Position numbers and translations under genes: made by a program
Shown: positions 34,876-43,380 of the stretch, in pieces
Layout: every line of letters begins with the position of its first letter
Position numbering within the stretch: position 1 is the stretch's first letter
NCBI RefSeq assembly: GCF_014648635.1
Contig: NZ_BMRM01000013.1
Location: 1-64,000, forward strand
Source: Streptomyces cinerochromogenes
GTDB lineage: Bacteria; Actinomycetota; Actinomycetes; Streptomycetales; Streptomycetaceae
DNA: 64,000 nucleotides
Direction: 5' to 3'
The notes under the pieces: model-generated
Told to the model about the DNA's origin: nothing
The model's database searches: none
What the model saw: the letters and a program-made list of their open reading frames with translations, nothing else

Positions 34876-35046
34876 TCACCAGGCTGGTCTGTCCGGCGTT
34901 GCGCGGGCGGGCAGGTCGGATGCGGGCACCCAGGGCATCACCCGGGCCAGGTCGCGGTGTATGCGATCGGCTTCACCGCGTACCTGGGTGGGGATGTCAC
35001 CGCGTTCGGCGACGAGGCGGCTGAAGATGGGGGTTTCCTGGAACAC
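34876..35046 (-). CDS. Small conserved-looking protein of unknown function (56 aa)
   Basis: GTG at 35044-35046 to TGA at 34876-34878 encodes VFQETPIFSRLVAERGDIPT and continues with QVRGEADRIHRDLARVMPW. The amphipathic, charge-balanced sequence reads like real protein, unlike other frames here. The ribosome site is weak (AAAGAGAC). The rest of 34669-35304 has no convincing gene. A frame ending AYLTRIEPGRFVPAAEAGP (about 35132-35200, minus) may be a remnant. A promoter-like TATAAC for the transpeptidase lies near 34720. Confidence 0.45.
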   Translation of the reverse strand: MFQETPIFSRLVAERGDIPTQVRGEADRIHRDLARVMPWVPASDLPARATPDRPAW

Positions 35047-35304
35047 GGTGGAGTCTCTTTCTGCGGGTGGCTGGCCACGGATCGGGCGGTGCGAGCTGAG
35101 CCGAACTGGTTTATCACATCGGTCAGTTCTCTCATGGTCCGGCCTCGGCGGCCGGGACGAAGCGGCCCGGCTCGATCCGGGTCAGGTAGGCAGTCGGTGC
35201 CCTGGGGCACCCGGAGGCGCGCGCAGCGCTGCTCGCCGCCCGCGACCCCCTCGCCGAGCTGAGGATGCGGGGCGCGGCCTGGTGGGCGACGCCCCGCCCC
35301 GGAA

Positions 35305-36231
35305 TCAGCCGACGCGCAGGGTCACAGCGGCGGTGTGGAGCTTGCCGCCGGTCTGGAACTGCAGGAACAGCCGCCAGTTGCCTGAGTCGGGCAGTTCGGC
35401 GTGGAAGGACAGGTCCGGGCCGCCGTTGCCGCCGCTCACCTCGGTGGTCGGATGGAGGTGGGCGAACGCGGCGTCGCCTTCGTGGAAGGCCGTCAGGTGG
35501 GCGTAGGTGTCCAGGTACGGCTCGAGGTCGGTGACGGGCCTGCCGTCTTTGGTGATCGAGACGGTCAGCGGGTGCGCCATGCCCGGCATGGGCTCGCCCT
35601 CGACGGTGACGGTGTACCCGTCGACCCGCGTGCTGGCGGCCGGTGCGGGCAACGGGATCCGCTCGGCGCTGCCCGGCACCGTGACGGTGCGCGAGAGCAC
35701 GAGGTCCTCGCCCTTGCCCGGGCCGGCGTTCGGGGTGAAGGAGGCGAACACGCGCCAGGAGCCCGGGGTGAGCGCGGACAGGTCCGCGGTCCATGTGCCG
35801 TCGGCGGCCATGACCGGGTGGACGTGCTGGAATCCGGTCAGGTCGGAGCGGATCGCGTAGAAGTGCATCCGCTTGGTCTGGTCGACGGCGAAGTCGGTGA
35901 CCGGCTTGCCGGCCGGGCCGGTCACCGTGAACCGGTACCCGGCCTGCCGCCCCGACGACAGTGTGGTGTCCTTCGAGGTGAGGCGGTAGCCGTCCTGGCT
36001 GTCGGACAGGCCGTTGCCGGAGGCCTTGTGGTCCATGCCGGGCATGCCGTCCGTCGACGGCGACGCGCTGGACGACGAGGCCGTCGAGGGCTTGCTGCCG
36101 TGGTCCATGCCCGGCATGGACGAGGAGTCGTCGGAGGAACCGCAGGCGGCCAGGGACAGGACGAGAGTCACTCCGGCACCGGCCGCGGCGATCGCGCGGC
36201 GGGGTGCGGCGAGGCGGGCAGAGAAGATCAT
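35305..36231 (-). CDS. Met/His-rich secreted lipoprotein, putative copper-binding
   Basis: 308 aa from the ATG at 36229-36231. The signal peptide ends in the lipobox LSLAAC. Right after it come two MPGMDHG/MPGMDHK motifs in a Ser-rich linker, then a beta-rich body with MHFYAIRSD, FQHVHPVM, HLTAFHEG and FAHLHP. Repeated Met and His are typical of periplasmic or surface Cu(I)/Cu(II) ligands. Upstream on the same strand is a DUF6153 protein, a common neighbour. Metal identity is inferred from residue content only. Confidence 0.8.
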   Translation of the reverse strand: MIFSARLAAPRRAIAAAGAGVTLVLSLAACGSSDDSSSMPGMDHGSKPSTASSSSASPSTDGMPGMDHKASGNGLSDSQDGYRLTSKDTTLSSGRQAGYRFTVTGPAGKPVTDFAVDQTKRMHFYAIRSDLTGFQHVHPVMAADGTWTADLSALTPGSWRVFASFTPNAGPGKGEDLVLSRTVTVPGSAERIPLPAPAASTRVDGYTVTVEGEPMPGMAHPLTVSITKDGRPVTDLEPYLDTYAHLTAFHEGDAAFAHLHPTTEVSGGNGGPDLSFHAELPDSGNWRLFLQFQTGGKLHTAAVTLRVG

Positions 36232-36333
36232 CGAAGGGAAGCCTTCCGGGGGGCGCGCCACGCCGGTGGCGCGCGGAGAGGGACGGGGCACGGTGCCGGC
36301 TCCGGCCGGTGGCCGGGTCTCGGCTGGTGCCTG

Positions 36334-36777
36334 TCACGTCCGCGCGATGCACGCCCGGAGCAGGTGGTCTCTTCCGCCGGTCGGCGGGCCGCGCAGCCCG
36401 CTCGCACCCGGTGCCCGCAGTCGGGCCGGTGCCCATGCCGGCGGAACCGCGAGGGCGGCCACGGCGAGGAGGCCGGGCGCCGACAGGGGGATCCGCTCGT
36501 GGGCCACGGTCGCCACGCACAGCACTCCGGGCGTCCCGGCAGTCCCGGGACCCTTGAGGACCGGGCCGGGGAGGTACGCGGCGGGCGTGTGAGCCGTGAC
36601 CGTCAGGGAGGCGTCGTGGCCGGCGCGCATCGATGCGGGTGCGGGTGCGTGCGTGGAGCCGTGGCAGCCGTCGGCGGCACTGACCGGGGAGCCGTGCATG
36701 AGGAACAGGCCGACCAGCACAGCGCACACCGCCAGCAGCCGGGCGATGCCTCGCCTGCCCGCATGTCCGCTGCCCAC
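36334..36777 (-). CDS. DUF6153-type small membrane/secreted protein
   Basis: 147 aa, GTG at 36775-36777 with GAGGA just upstream. The N-terminal hydrophobic segment ARLLAVCAVLVGLFLMHGS is the hallmark of this family; a second hydrophobic region follows at LSAPGLLAVAALAVPPAW. Function unknown. It lies 102 bp upstream of the Met/His-rich lipoprotein and is probably co-transcribed with it, which hints at metal handling. Confidence 0.65.
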   Translation of the reverse strand: MGSGHAGRRGIARLLAVCAVLVGLFLMHGSPVSAADGCHGSTHAPAPASMRAGHDASLTVTAHTPAAYLPGPVLKGPGTAGTPGVLCVATVAHERIPLSAPGLLAVAALAVPPAWAPARLRAPGASGLRGPPTGGRDHLLRACIART

Positions 36778-36881
36778 GTTCCTCGTCCCCCTTCCCACGA
36801 TGCGGCCCCGCGATGCGACGCGCTGCCTGTCGAGCACCCGGCCGAGTATACGGGGGCGGGGTATTCGGCGCGGGCCGAACG

Positions 36882-37574
36882 TCACGCCGGCGGCCGGCCG
36901 AGTTGGGCGGCCACGGCGTCGAGGACCCATTCGAGGCCGGTCGCGAAGGATTCCTCGGCGTCCACCTCCGTGCCGTCGTACACGGCCTTGGTCAGCGCCG
37001 GGAAGCGGCCCGTGGCCAGCATTCTCGTCATGTACGGGCCTGAGGCGCGCTGCCAGTCGCGTTTGGACAGGCCCGTGGCCCGCTCGGCCCGCAGGTTCGC
37101 GATCTCGCGCCTGATCGCGCCGGTGAAGTAGGCGCTGACCGTCTCCACGGCACGCATGACGGTGTCGATGTCGGCGAGGCCGTCGAGGGCGGACAGTGTG
37201 GCTTCGGCCACGGCCAGGCCGTTCGGGCCCAGGCTCGGACGGCCGCCGAGCAGGTCGGCCAGCCATTCGTGGCGGAGAGCGGCCCGCCTGGTGCGGTGGG
37301 CGAGGACGCGCAGCGCCTCCCGCCAGTCCGCGGGCCTCTCCTCGGGGAGGATCTCGGCGTTGACCTCGTCCATCATGAGGTCGAACAACTCCTCCTTGGC
37401 GGAGATGTATCCGTACAGCCGCATCGGCCCGGCGTCCAGCCGGGCAGCGACCTTGCGCAACGACACCGCCTCCAGCCCGCCCTCGTCGGCCAGCGCGATG
37501 GCGGCGGAGACGATCCGCTCACGGTCGAGCGGCACGGGTCGAGTCGGCGGCTCCGGCCGGTCCCACACAGTCAT
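36882..37574 (-). CDS. TetR-family repressor with tetracycline-repressor-like C-terminal domain
   Basis: 230 aa from the ATG at 37572-37574. HTH at about residues 20-65 (IVSAAIALADEGGLEAVSLR, then a recognition helix ending RLYGYISAKEEL). The C-terminal part resembles TetR_C_1 (LADLLGGRPSLGPNG, TGLEWVLDAV). Divergent from a TetX-like flavin monooxygenase with 53 bp between starts, so it probably represses that gene and itself. A TACGGT box six bases before the ATG suggests a leaderless message. Effector unknown. Confidence 0.88.
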   Translation of the reverse strand: MTVWDRPEPPTRPVPLDRERIVSAAIALADEGGLEAVSLRKVAARLDAGPMRLYGYISAKEELFDLMMDEVNAEILPEERPADWREALRVLAHRTRRAALRHEWLADLLGGRPSLGPNGLAVAEATLSALDGLADIDTVMRAVETVSAYFTGAIRREIANLRAERATGLSKRDWQRASGPYMTRMLATGRFPALTKAVYDGTEVDAEESFATGLEWVLDAVAAQLGRPPA

Positions 37575-37589
37575 GGCCACACCGTACCG

Positions 37590-37619
37590 TTGCGATACAT
37601 CGTTCCCCGTCAATACAGT
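37590..37619 (+). promoter_or_regulatory. Promoter of the TetX-like gene
   Basis: TTGCGA, 18 bases, TACAGT; the -10 ends eight bases before the ATG at 37628, so the transcript is probably leaderless. The -10 lies inside the palindrome at 37613-37623. Confidence 0.6.
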
Positions 37620-37623
37620 GTAT
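37613..37623. promoter_or_regulatory. Candidate TetR operator
   Basis: ATACAGTGTAT is a perfect 11-bp palindrome around G. A wider pair CGATACA (37593-37599) and TGTATCG (37619-37625) flanks the region. It covers the -10 box of the monooxygenase gene. Confidence 0.6.
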
Positions 37624-37627
37624 CGGC

Positions 37628-38746
37628 ATGAGACATCGTATCGCCGTGGTCGGTGGCGGCCCGGCCGGTCTTGCCTTCGCCCGGGTCCTGCACCGCCACG
37701 CGTACCCGGTCACCGTTCTCGAACGTGATCCCGCCCCCGACGCCCGCCCCCCGGGCGGCACGCTCGACCTGCAGGAAGGGCTGGGCCAGCTCGCGCTGGA
37801 CAAGGCGGGCCTGCTGGCGGAGTTCCGGGCGCTGTCCCGCCCGGAAGGGCAGGCCATGCGCATCCTGGACACGGACGGCAGCGTCCTGCGCGACTGGCGG
37901 CCCCGTCCGGATGACCGGGCCCATCCCGAGATCGACCGCGGACAACTCCGTGACCTGCTGCTCGGCCCGCTCGCCATCCGGTGGGGGCGGCACGTGACGC
38001 AGGTCGTACCGGGGGCCCGGGAGGGCGTACGGGTCCATTTCGCGGACGGGCGACAGGAGACCTTCGACCTGGTGGTCGGCGCGGACGGCGCCTGGTCCCG
38101 GGTCCGCCCGGCAGTCTCCCCGGTGACGCCGCGGTACACCGGCGTCACCTTCGTCGAAACCTCCCTCGACGACGTCGACACCCGCCACCCTGACCTCGCC
38201 CGTTTGATCGGCGACGGTTCCCTGGCCGTGTACGGCGTGAACCGAGCCGTCGTCGCCCAGCGCAACAGCGGCGGCCACGTCAAGGTGTACGCCCAGTTCC
38301 GTGCGCCGCTGGACTGGCACACGGACCTGGACCTGGAAGACGCCGAAGCCGTGCGATCGAGCCTGCTGGCTCTCTTCGCCGGCTGGGCCGCCCCCGTCCT
38401 CGACCTCCTCCGTCACGGCACCGCTTTCGTCCACCGCCCCCTCTACGTCCTGCCCGTGCCCCACACCTGGCCGCACGTCCCAGGGGTGACGCTGCTGGGC
38501 GACGCCGCCCATCTGATGCCCCCGTTGGGGGCGGGCGCGAACCTCGCGATGCTGGAAGGCGCCGAACTCGCCGAGTCCATCGCCACCGGCCCTGGAGACC
38601 TGGACATGGCCGTCCGCGCCTTCGAGGAACAGATGTGGGAACGGGCCGAGCGGTGGGCGAGGCTCACGATGGCCGGTCTGGAACGCCTTGTGAGCCCGGA
38701 CCCCGCCCAAGCCCTCGCCGTCTTCGACCAGGTGCAGCCATCCTGA
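37628..38746 (+). CDS. FAD-dependent monooxygenase of the TetX type
   Basis: 372 aa. FAD motif VVGGGPAGLAFARVL, the DG motif VVGADGAWSRVR and the third motif LGDAAHLMPPLGAGANLAM are those of group A flavin hydroxylases. PPGGTLDLQEGLGQLALDKAGLL and PEIDRGQLRDLLL match the blocks typical of TetX tetracycline-inactivating enzymes. Together with a divergent TetR-type repressor this suggests drug inactivation or oxidation of an aromatic polyketide. The substrate is not determined by sequence, and many such enzymes are not active on tetracyclines. Confidence 0.85.
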   Translation: MRHRIAVVGGGPAGLAFARVLHRHAYPVTVLERDPAPDARPPGGTLDLQEGLGQLALDKAGLLAEFRALSRPEGQAMRILDTDGSVLRDWRPRPDDRAHPEIDRGQLRDLLLGPLAIRWGRHVTQVVPGAREGVRVHFADGRQETFDLVVGADGAWSRVRPAVSPVTPRYTGVTFVETSLDDVDTRHPDLARLIGDGSLAVYGVNRAVVAQRNSGGHVKVYAQFRAPLDWHTDLDLEDAEAVRSSLLALFAGWAAPVLDLLRHGTAFVHRPLYVLPVPHTWPHVPGVTLLGDAAHLMPPLGAGANLAMLEGAELAESIATGPGDLDMAVRAFEEQMWERAERWARLTMAGLERLVSPDPAQALAVFDQVQPS

Positions 38747-38872
38747 CCGTCCAGCGCGGGGGCACCCGTACCGAGGGGGTCGTTTCCGGCGGTGCTGCGG
38801 GAATCGCCGCTGCTCCCCCGAGCCCCCGCCCGTCCGCGGCGTCGGGCGTGCCGAACGGGGGCAGACTTCCGC

Positions 38873-39376
38873 ATGCCCACCCCTTCGTCCAGGCCACTCG
38901 CGGTCGATCGACACGGCAACCGGCTGGTTTCGTTCACGCCCGGTACCGAAGAGGTACCCCCTGGCGGGGCTCCCCTGCCCATGGCTCTGACTGCCTTGTG
39001 GCACCGCGGCGAGGTCGTCATGGTCCACGACCGGTTCCGGGGCCACTGGGAACGACCCGGTGGCCTCCGCGAACCGGGGGAGACTCCTCGCCGGACGGCC
39101 GTCCGTGAACTCTTCGAGGAGAGCGGGCAAGTACCCGGCGATCCCTTGCGATTCGTCGGATACGCCGGATTCCTGCTGGGTCCCGAACAGCGCGCCGAAT
39201 ACGGTGCGCTGTTCACAGGCCACGCGCTGCGGCGCCGCGACTTCGAGGCCGACCACGAGATCGGGGCGATGCGGTGGTGGGATCTGACCGCACCCCTGCC
39301 GGGGCGGGTATCCGACATCGACGCGTATCTGGCCCGCCTCACTCGGCCCGCCACTTCCCGACGGGGCGCGGTGTAG
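38873..39376 (+). CDS. Nudix hydrolase
   Basis: 167 aa from the ATG at 38873; GGGGGC about 11 bases upstream is an imperfect ribosome site and an in-frame start at 38792 is possible. The Nudix box GLREPGETPRRTAV followed by RELFEESG is complete. Such enzymes hydrolyse nucleoside diphosphates linked to another group; substrate unknown. It follows the monooxygenase by 126 bp and ends at a strong hairpin. Confidence 0.88.
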   Translation: MPTPSSRPLAVDRHGNRLVSFTPGTEEVPPGGAPLPMALTALWHRGEVVMVHDRFRGHWERPGGLREPGETPRRTAVRELFEESGQVPGDPLRFVGYAGFLLGPEQRAEYGALFTGHALRRRDFEADHEIGAMRWWDLTAPLPGRVSDIDAYLARLTRPATSRRGAV

Positions 39377-39414
39377 GGGGAGCAGCAGGCCCGGTCCCGG
39401 GCCTGCTGCTCCCC
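39377..39414. terminator. Strong bidirectional terminator
   Basis: An 18-bp perfect inverted repeat (39377-39394 with 39397-39414) starts right after the Nudix stop, between converging genes. Confidence 0.85.
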
Positions 39415-39500
39415 CCCTGTCCTGGCCGGGTCCACCCGGTGCACCGCGCGTTCCGTGACTGTCCGGAGGCGCGAGCGGCCGTGGGAACCGGCGACTTGGG

Positions 39501-40097
39501 TCAGCAGTACTTCTTCTGCACCAGATCGGCGATGCTCTTCTTGCTCACCCGCTCGCCACAGCGCGTGGCGCCGTCAACCGCGGCGCTGTAGCTTCTCGCC
39601 CGGCCGTGGGCCTGCTCGATCCACTTGGTACCGCCGTCGCACCGGTACCCGACCCAGTACCCCGAGGCCTTGAGCCTGCCGAGGTAGAAGAAGTAACGGC
39701 CCTTCTTCGTCAGCGTGTCGGAGACACTGACGCTTCGCGTCGTGGTGCGGCCCTTCTCGTGCGTGTAGCTGCCGTTGACGTGTGCGTCCAAGCTGATCAG
39801 GATCCCTTTCACTCCGAACCCTCCGGAGGCTCCGGAGTCCACGCTCCGCCCGGAAGTCAGCGTCTTGGAGTGTTCGAGAGTCTTCGTGACCGTGCGGCTG
39901 CCGCCCGTGTACTCCTTCTCGTACCCCTTCACCTTGTGGGTGAGCACCCGGGTCCGACTCGTGGTGACCCAATCCACGCTGTGGCTTCCCGGGTCACAGA
40001 TCATCGGCCCCGCGTTCGCCGTCGTCGCCGGCACGAAAGCCAGCAACGCCGCGGTCATCCCCACTGCGGCGGTCGCCGCGGCCAGGCTGTTCCTCAC
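39501..40097 (-). CDS. Secreted protein of unknown function with four cysteines
   Basis: 198 aa, GTG with GGGGAG eight bases upstream. Signal peptide MRNSLAAATAAVGMTAALLA ending near TTANAG. The mature part has four Cys (MICDPG, YRCDGG, TRCGER, KKYC), which could form two disulfides, and a middle rich in Thr/Ser/Lys (TVTKTLEHSKTLTSGRSV, TTTRSVSVSDTL). The middle has a beta-hairpin-like pattern reminiscent of pore-forming or adhesive proteins, but I do not recognise a family. Confidence 0.75.
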   Translation of the reverse strand: MRNSLAAATAAVGMTAALLAFVPATTANAGPMICDPGSHSVDWVTTSRTRVLTHKVKGYEKEYTGGSRTVTKTLEHSKTLTSGRSVDSGASGGFGVKGILISLDAHVNGSYTHEKGRTTTRSVSVSDTLTKKGRYFFYLGRLKASGYWVGYRCDGGTKWIEQAHGRARSYSAAVDGATRCGERVSKKSIADLVQKKYC

Positions 40098-40485
40098 TGC
40101 TCATCACTCCCCGTTGTTCCGTCTGGTCCGTTGTCCACCTCGGAGAGCGCGGTCTTCGACGCCTCCCCGGGTCGCCCATGATGGTTCGTCAGTCCGGGGC
40201 CGGCGACAGCACTCGGTCCACACTTCCTTGGCGGAGAGTCGACAGGGGTCGCGGGCCGGGGCACGGAAGGCTGAGATCCTGAGCGGCCCGGCCGACCGCG
40301 GCTCCCTGACCCGGCCCTGACTTCCGTCCGCCCCGCACACCCGATCACCCCTGAGGGGTCCCCGAGCCGACCCGGAAAAGCCCCTGACAGGCGCACCACA
40401 GGGGCGCCAGTGCACCTAACGTGACGACGGTGCCCCGGCCGGGTCCGCACGTCTGACACAACCGATCTCTTCACGAGGAGGATCC
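40098..40485. other. 388-bp intergenic region
   Basis: No gene is supported. It separates two divergent secreted-protein genes and must hold both promoters. The downstream gene has a strong ribosome site, GAGGAGG, six bases before its ATG. Confidence 0.5.
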
Positions 40486-41970
40486 ATGCCGTTCAGGGGC
40501 AGATCCGCATTACGGCGCGTCGCCGCGCGGGGCACGGCCCTGGCCGCGGGGGCCGCCATGGCCGTCGTCACCGGCCTCGCCGCCGCTCCGTCGGTCCACG
40601 CGGCACCGTCCGCCACCGGGGGCCTGCGGTGGGCACCGTGTGACGACCCGGCGGAGCCGGGAGCCGAATGCGCCACTCTCTCGGTGCCGGTCGACTGGGC
40701 CCGTCCCGACGGGCCGAGACTCGACCTGGCCGTGGCCCGCCGCAAGGCCACCGACCCCGGCGCACGCGTCGGTTCGATGGTGTTCGGCCCCGGCGGGCCG
40801 GGCGACTCGGGTGTGGACATGGTGGTGCGCCGTATCAGCCGGTTCAGTCCCGAGGTCCGCCGCAGGTTCGACATCGTCAGCTTCGACCCACGCGGCGTGG
40901 GCGCCAGCAACCCGGTGACCTGCTCCGACGACCTGCTTGCCGAGCGGCCGTCACCGGAGCTGAAGAGCCAGGCGGACTTCGACGCGACCATGGCGTACAA
41001 CAGGCGGCTCCGTGCCGACTGCCGGGCCCGTACCGGCCCGGTGTTCGACCATCTCGACACCGCCCAGACGGTCCGGGACCTGGACGCCCTGCGGGTCGCC
41101 CTGGGTGAACGGAAATTGACCTTCCACGGCAGCTCGTACGGCACACTGCTCGGCGCCCAGTACGCCGAGACCTACCCGCGCCACGTACGCGCGATGGTGC
41201 TGGAGAGCGTCATGGACCACGGCGTCCCGACCACCCGTGACTTCCTGCAGTCGGAGGCGGCCACGGCAGAGGATTCGTTCCAGGAGTTCGTGAAGTGGTG
41301 CGACGGTGCCGCGGGCTGCGCGCTGCACGGCCGCGATGTCCGCGCCGTCTGGCAGGGCCTGCTGGCCCGGGCCGGCCGCGGCGAGCTGGAGGACCCGGCG
41401 AAGCCGGGCACCCCGCTGTCGACTTCGGACCTGGTCAACAAGACGGCGTTCCGGAAGTTCTACGACGCCGACTACGCGGGCCTGGCCACGGCGATCGCGG
41501 GGATGGACGCGAGCAGGCCGCTGCCCGCGTCGCCCACCTCGACGGCGCCGCTGCATCCGGCCACCCCCGTCTTCTGCTCGGACTGGCACCTGCCCGTGCG
41601 CGACTACGAGGAGTACGCCTCACTCGTCGCCGTTATGAACAGAACCGCGCCTGACCTGCCTTACCTCCTGCCGGTCCACATGACAGCGGCGTGTCTGGGC
41701 GCGCCGACCGCCAACCCGCAACACCGCCTGGACGCACACGGTGTCCCTCCGATCCTGGTGTCCAACGCGCTGCACGACCCCGCCACCGGCTACCCGTGGG
41801 CGGTCTCGGTGGCCCGGCAGCTCGGTCGCAGCGGCGTGCTGCTCACCTACGAGGGCCAGGGGCACGGCAGCGTCACCAGCGGCCCGTGCATGGAGGACAC
41901 CGTGGACCGCTACCTCACCGACCTGGCAGTCCCGCCCCGGGGCACCAGCTGCCCGGCCGTGCCCTCCTGA
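40486..41970 (+). CDS. Secreted tripeptidyl-aminopeptidase-like alpha/beta hydrolase
   Basis: 494 aa. Long signal peptide to about APSVHAAP. The mature part starts LRWAPCDDPAEPGAECATL, typical of the TAP/SlpD/E family; GPGGPGDSGVD is the oxyanion region, GSSYGTLLG has the nucleophile Ser, HDPATGYPWA the Asp and GQGHGS the His, with the TAP C-terminal domain. It removes N-terminal peptides from extracellular proteins. Six or more Cys probably form disulfides. A terminator hairpin follows. Confidence 0.9.
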   Translation: MPFRGRSALRRVAARGTALAAGAAMAVVTGLAAAPSVHAAPSATGGLRWAPCDDPAEPGAECATLSVPVDWARPDGPRLDLAVARRKATDPGARVGSMVFGPGGPGDSGVDMVVRRISRFSPEVRRRFDIVSFDPRGVGASNPVTCSDDLLAERPSPELKSQADFDATMAYNRRLRADCRARTGPVFDHLDTAQTVRDLDALRVALGERKLTFHGSSYGTLLGAQYAETYPRHVRAMVLESVMDHGVPTTRDFLQSEAATAEDSFQEFVKWCDGAAGCALHGRDVRAVWQGLLARAGRGELEDPAKPGTPLSTSDLVNKTAFRKFYDADYAGLATAIAGMDASRPLPASPTSTAPLHPATPVFCSDWHLPVRDYEEYASLVAVMNRTAPDLPYLLPVHMTAACLGAPTANPQHRLDAHGVPPILVSNALHDPATGYPWAVSVARQLGRSGVLLTYEGQGHGSVTSGPCMEDTVDRYLTDLAVPPRGTSCPAVPS

Positions 41971-42063
41971 CAGCCGGCCGCTCCGCATCCGCCCGGCAGG
42001 CGGGTCCGGTAGGAGAACGGCCGTGACGCGCAGGTGAGTCACCGAGGGACAGCGGATCTCGAT

Positions 42064-42097
42064 CGGGCCGTTCCTGCCGGCAGGCAGGAACGGCCCG
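42064..42097. terminator. Terminator hairpin
   Basis: 15-bp perfect stem (42064-42078 with 42083-42097, loop GGCA), 93 bp after the peptidase stop. Confidence 0.75.
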
Positions 42098-42177
42098 TAC
42101 CCCGGCACCGGATGTCCGGTGCGCGGGGCGGTCCCCGTCCGCGGTGTGACCTCCCGCAGAGCGGAAACAGGGAGGTC

Positions 42178-42726
42178 ATGGAGTTGCTGATGGAGTTGCA
42201 CGAGATGGACCGGGTGCTGACGCAGCAGGCGGCGGCCCGCGTCCCGAAACGGGTCGGCAGGGTGCTCTCGGCCGTGGAGGAGGCCGCGGAGAACACCAAG
42301 TTGTGGTGTGCCGCCGCGGCGGTGATGGCAACGGGTGGCGGCCGGCGGGGCCGGCGGGCCGCGGCCACGGGGCTGGTCGCCCTCGGCGTGGCCCAGGTCG
42401 TGTCGAACGGTCTGTGCAAGCGGCTCGCCGACCGGCCCCGGCCGCCCAAGGAGTGGATCCCCCACGACGAGGTCGAGGACCGCCCCGATTCCTCGTCCTT
42501 TCCTTCCGGCCACACCGCCGCCGCGGTTGCGTTCACCGCTGCGGTCGCAGCCGTCTGGCCGACCGCGGGCATGGTGTGCGCGGTGCCGGCTGCGATGGTG
42601 ACGGTGGAGCGTGTGCAGTCCGGCGCCCACTACCCGAGCGACGTCGCGGCTGGAGCGGGCATCGGCCTCATCAGCGCCTTGTTCGTCCGGCACGGGCCTC
42701 GGCTGCTGCTGCGGCACAAGGTGTAG
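42178..42726 (+). CDS. PAP2-type membrane phosphatase
   Basis: 182 aa, ATG three to four bases after GGGAGG. The three phosphatase motifs are KRLADRPRP, SSFPSGHT and ERVQSGAHYPSD, with hydrophobic helices between. It would dephosphorylate lipid phosphates such as phosphatidic acid or undecaprenyl pyrophosphate at the membrane. Upstream of the holin-X/DUF3618 pair, but separated by 234 bp. Confidence 0.88.
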   Translation: MELLMELHEMDRVLTQQAAARVPKRVGRVLSAVEEAAENTKLWCAAAAVMATGGGRRGRRAAATGLVALGVAQVVSNGLCKRLADRPRPPKEWIPHDEVEDRPDSSSFPSGHTAAAVAFTAAVAAVWPTAGMVCAVPAAMVTVERVQSGAHYPSDVAAGAGIGLISALFVRHGPRLLLRHKV

Positions 42727-42960
42727 CAGCAGACGCCGGGTGCCGACGGGGTCCTGGCGATCCGCGTCCTCTTCGTCCCGGGGACGGGTGAGCCCGGGGG
42801 GCCCGAGGCAGAGTCCGCAGAGTCCGGAGCCTCTTCGGGTGCCGGCAACGGCCGGCGTCGGTGGCCCGGCTGAACCGACGGCGCCGGGGTACTCGCGCGC
42901 TCAGCCGATGCCGGGCGCCGTGAGCCCGGTTCGTACAGAGAGCGACGGGAGGTGATCACC

Positions 42961-43380
42961 GTGTCGAGTACCCAGCCCTCTTCCGCCGGCCCTGCCGGCC
43001 AGGAGCCGGTGAGCGAGCTGGTGCAGCGTGCCTCGCGGCAGCTGACGGAGCTGGTGCGCACGGAAATGCGCCTGGCGCAGGCGGAGATGAAGGAGAAGGG
43101 CAAACGGTACGGCAAGGGCGGTGGCCTGTTCGGCGGAGCCGGGTTGGTCGGCTTGCTGATGCTGCAGGCTCTGGTGGCGACCGTGATCGCCGCACTGGCA
43201 CTCGTGCTCCCGGTGTGTGCCGCCGCACTGATCGTCACCGCAGTGCTGGGTGTGATCGCCGCGGCAATGGCCATGAGTGGGAAGAAGCAGATTGCCCAGG
43301 CCGCACCGCCCACGCCGGAGCAGACGGTAGAGAACGTGAAGGCCGATGTGGCCGAGATCAAGGAGAGCGCACACCGATGA
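42961..43380 (+). CDS. Holin-X/phage-holin-family membrane protein
   Basis: 139 aa. GTG at 42961 with GGGAGG eight bases upstream is preferred over the in-frame GTG at 42952 that overlaps the ribosome site. A cytoplasmic helix (LVQRASRQLTELVRTEMRLA) precedes two transmembrane helices (GLVGLLMLQALVATVIAALA, AALIVTAVLGVIAAAMAM). The family is common in actinobacteria, usually next to DUF3618; it is not evidence of a prophage. ATGA overlap with the next gene. Confidence 0.82.
   Translation: MSSTQPSSAGPAGQEPVSELVQRASRQLTELVRTEMRLAQAEMKEKGKRYGKGGGLFGGAGLVGLLMLQALVATVIAALALVLPVCAAALIVTAVLGVIAAAMAMSGKKQIAQAAPPTPEQTVENVKADVAEIKESAHR

Noticed and set aside
34754..35506. Plus-strand frames across the gap after the L,D-transpeptidase gene
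   Set aside because: Arg/Ser/Pro-rich, without ribosome site or protein-like patterns; the short minus-strand frame at 34876-35046 is more convincing.
40104..40415. Open minus-strand frame between two secreted-protein genes
   Set aside because: Low-complexity Arg/Gly sequence; the region more likely holds divergent promoters.
42961..43380. Holin-like protein as sign of a prophage
   Set aside because: Holin-X/DUF3618 pairs are ordinary chromosomal genes in actinobacteria, and no other phage gene is nearby.
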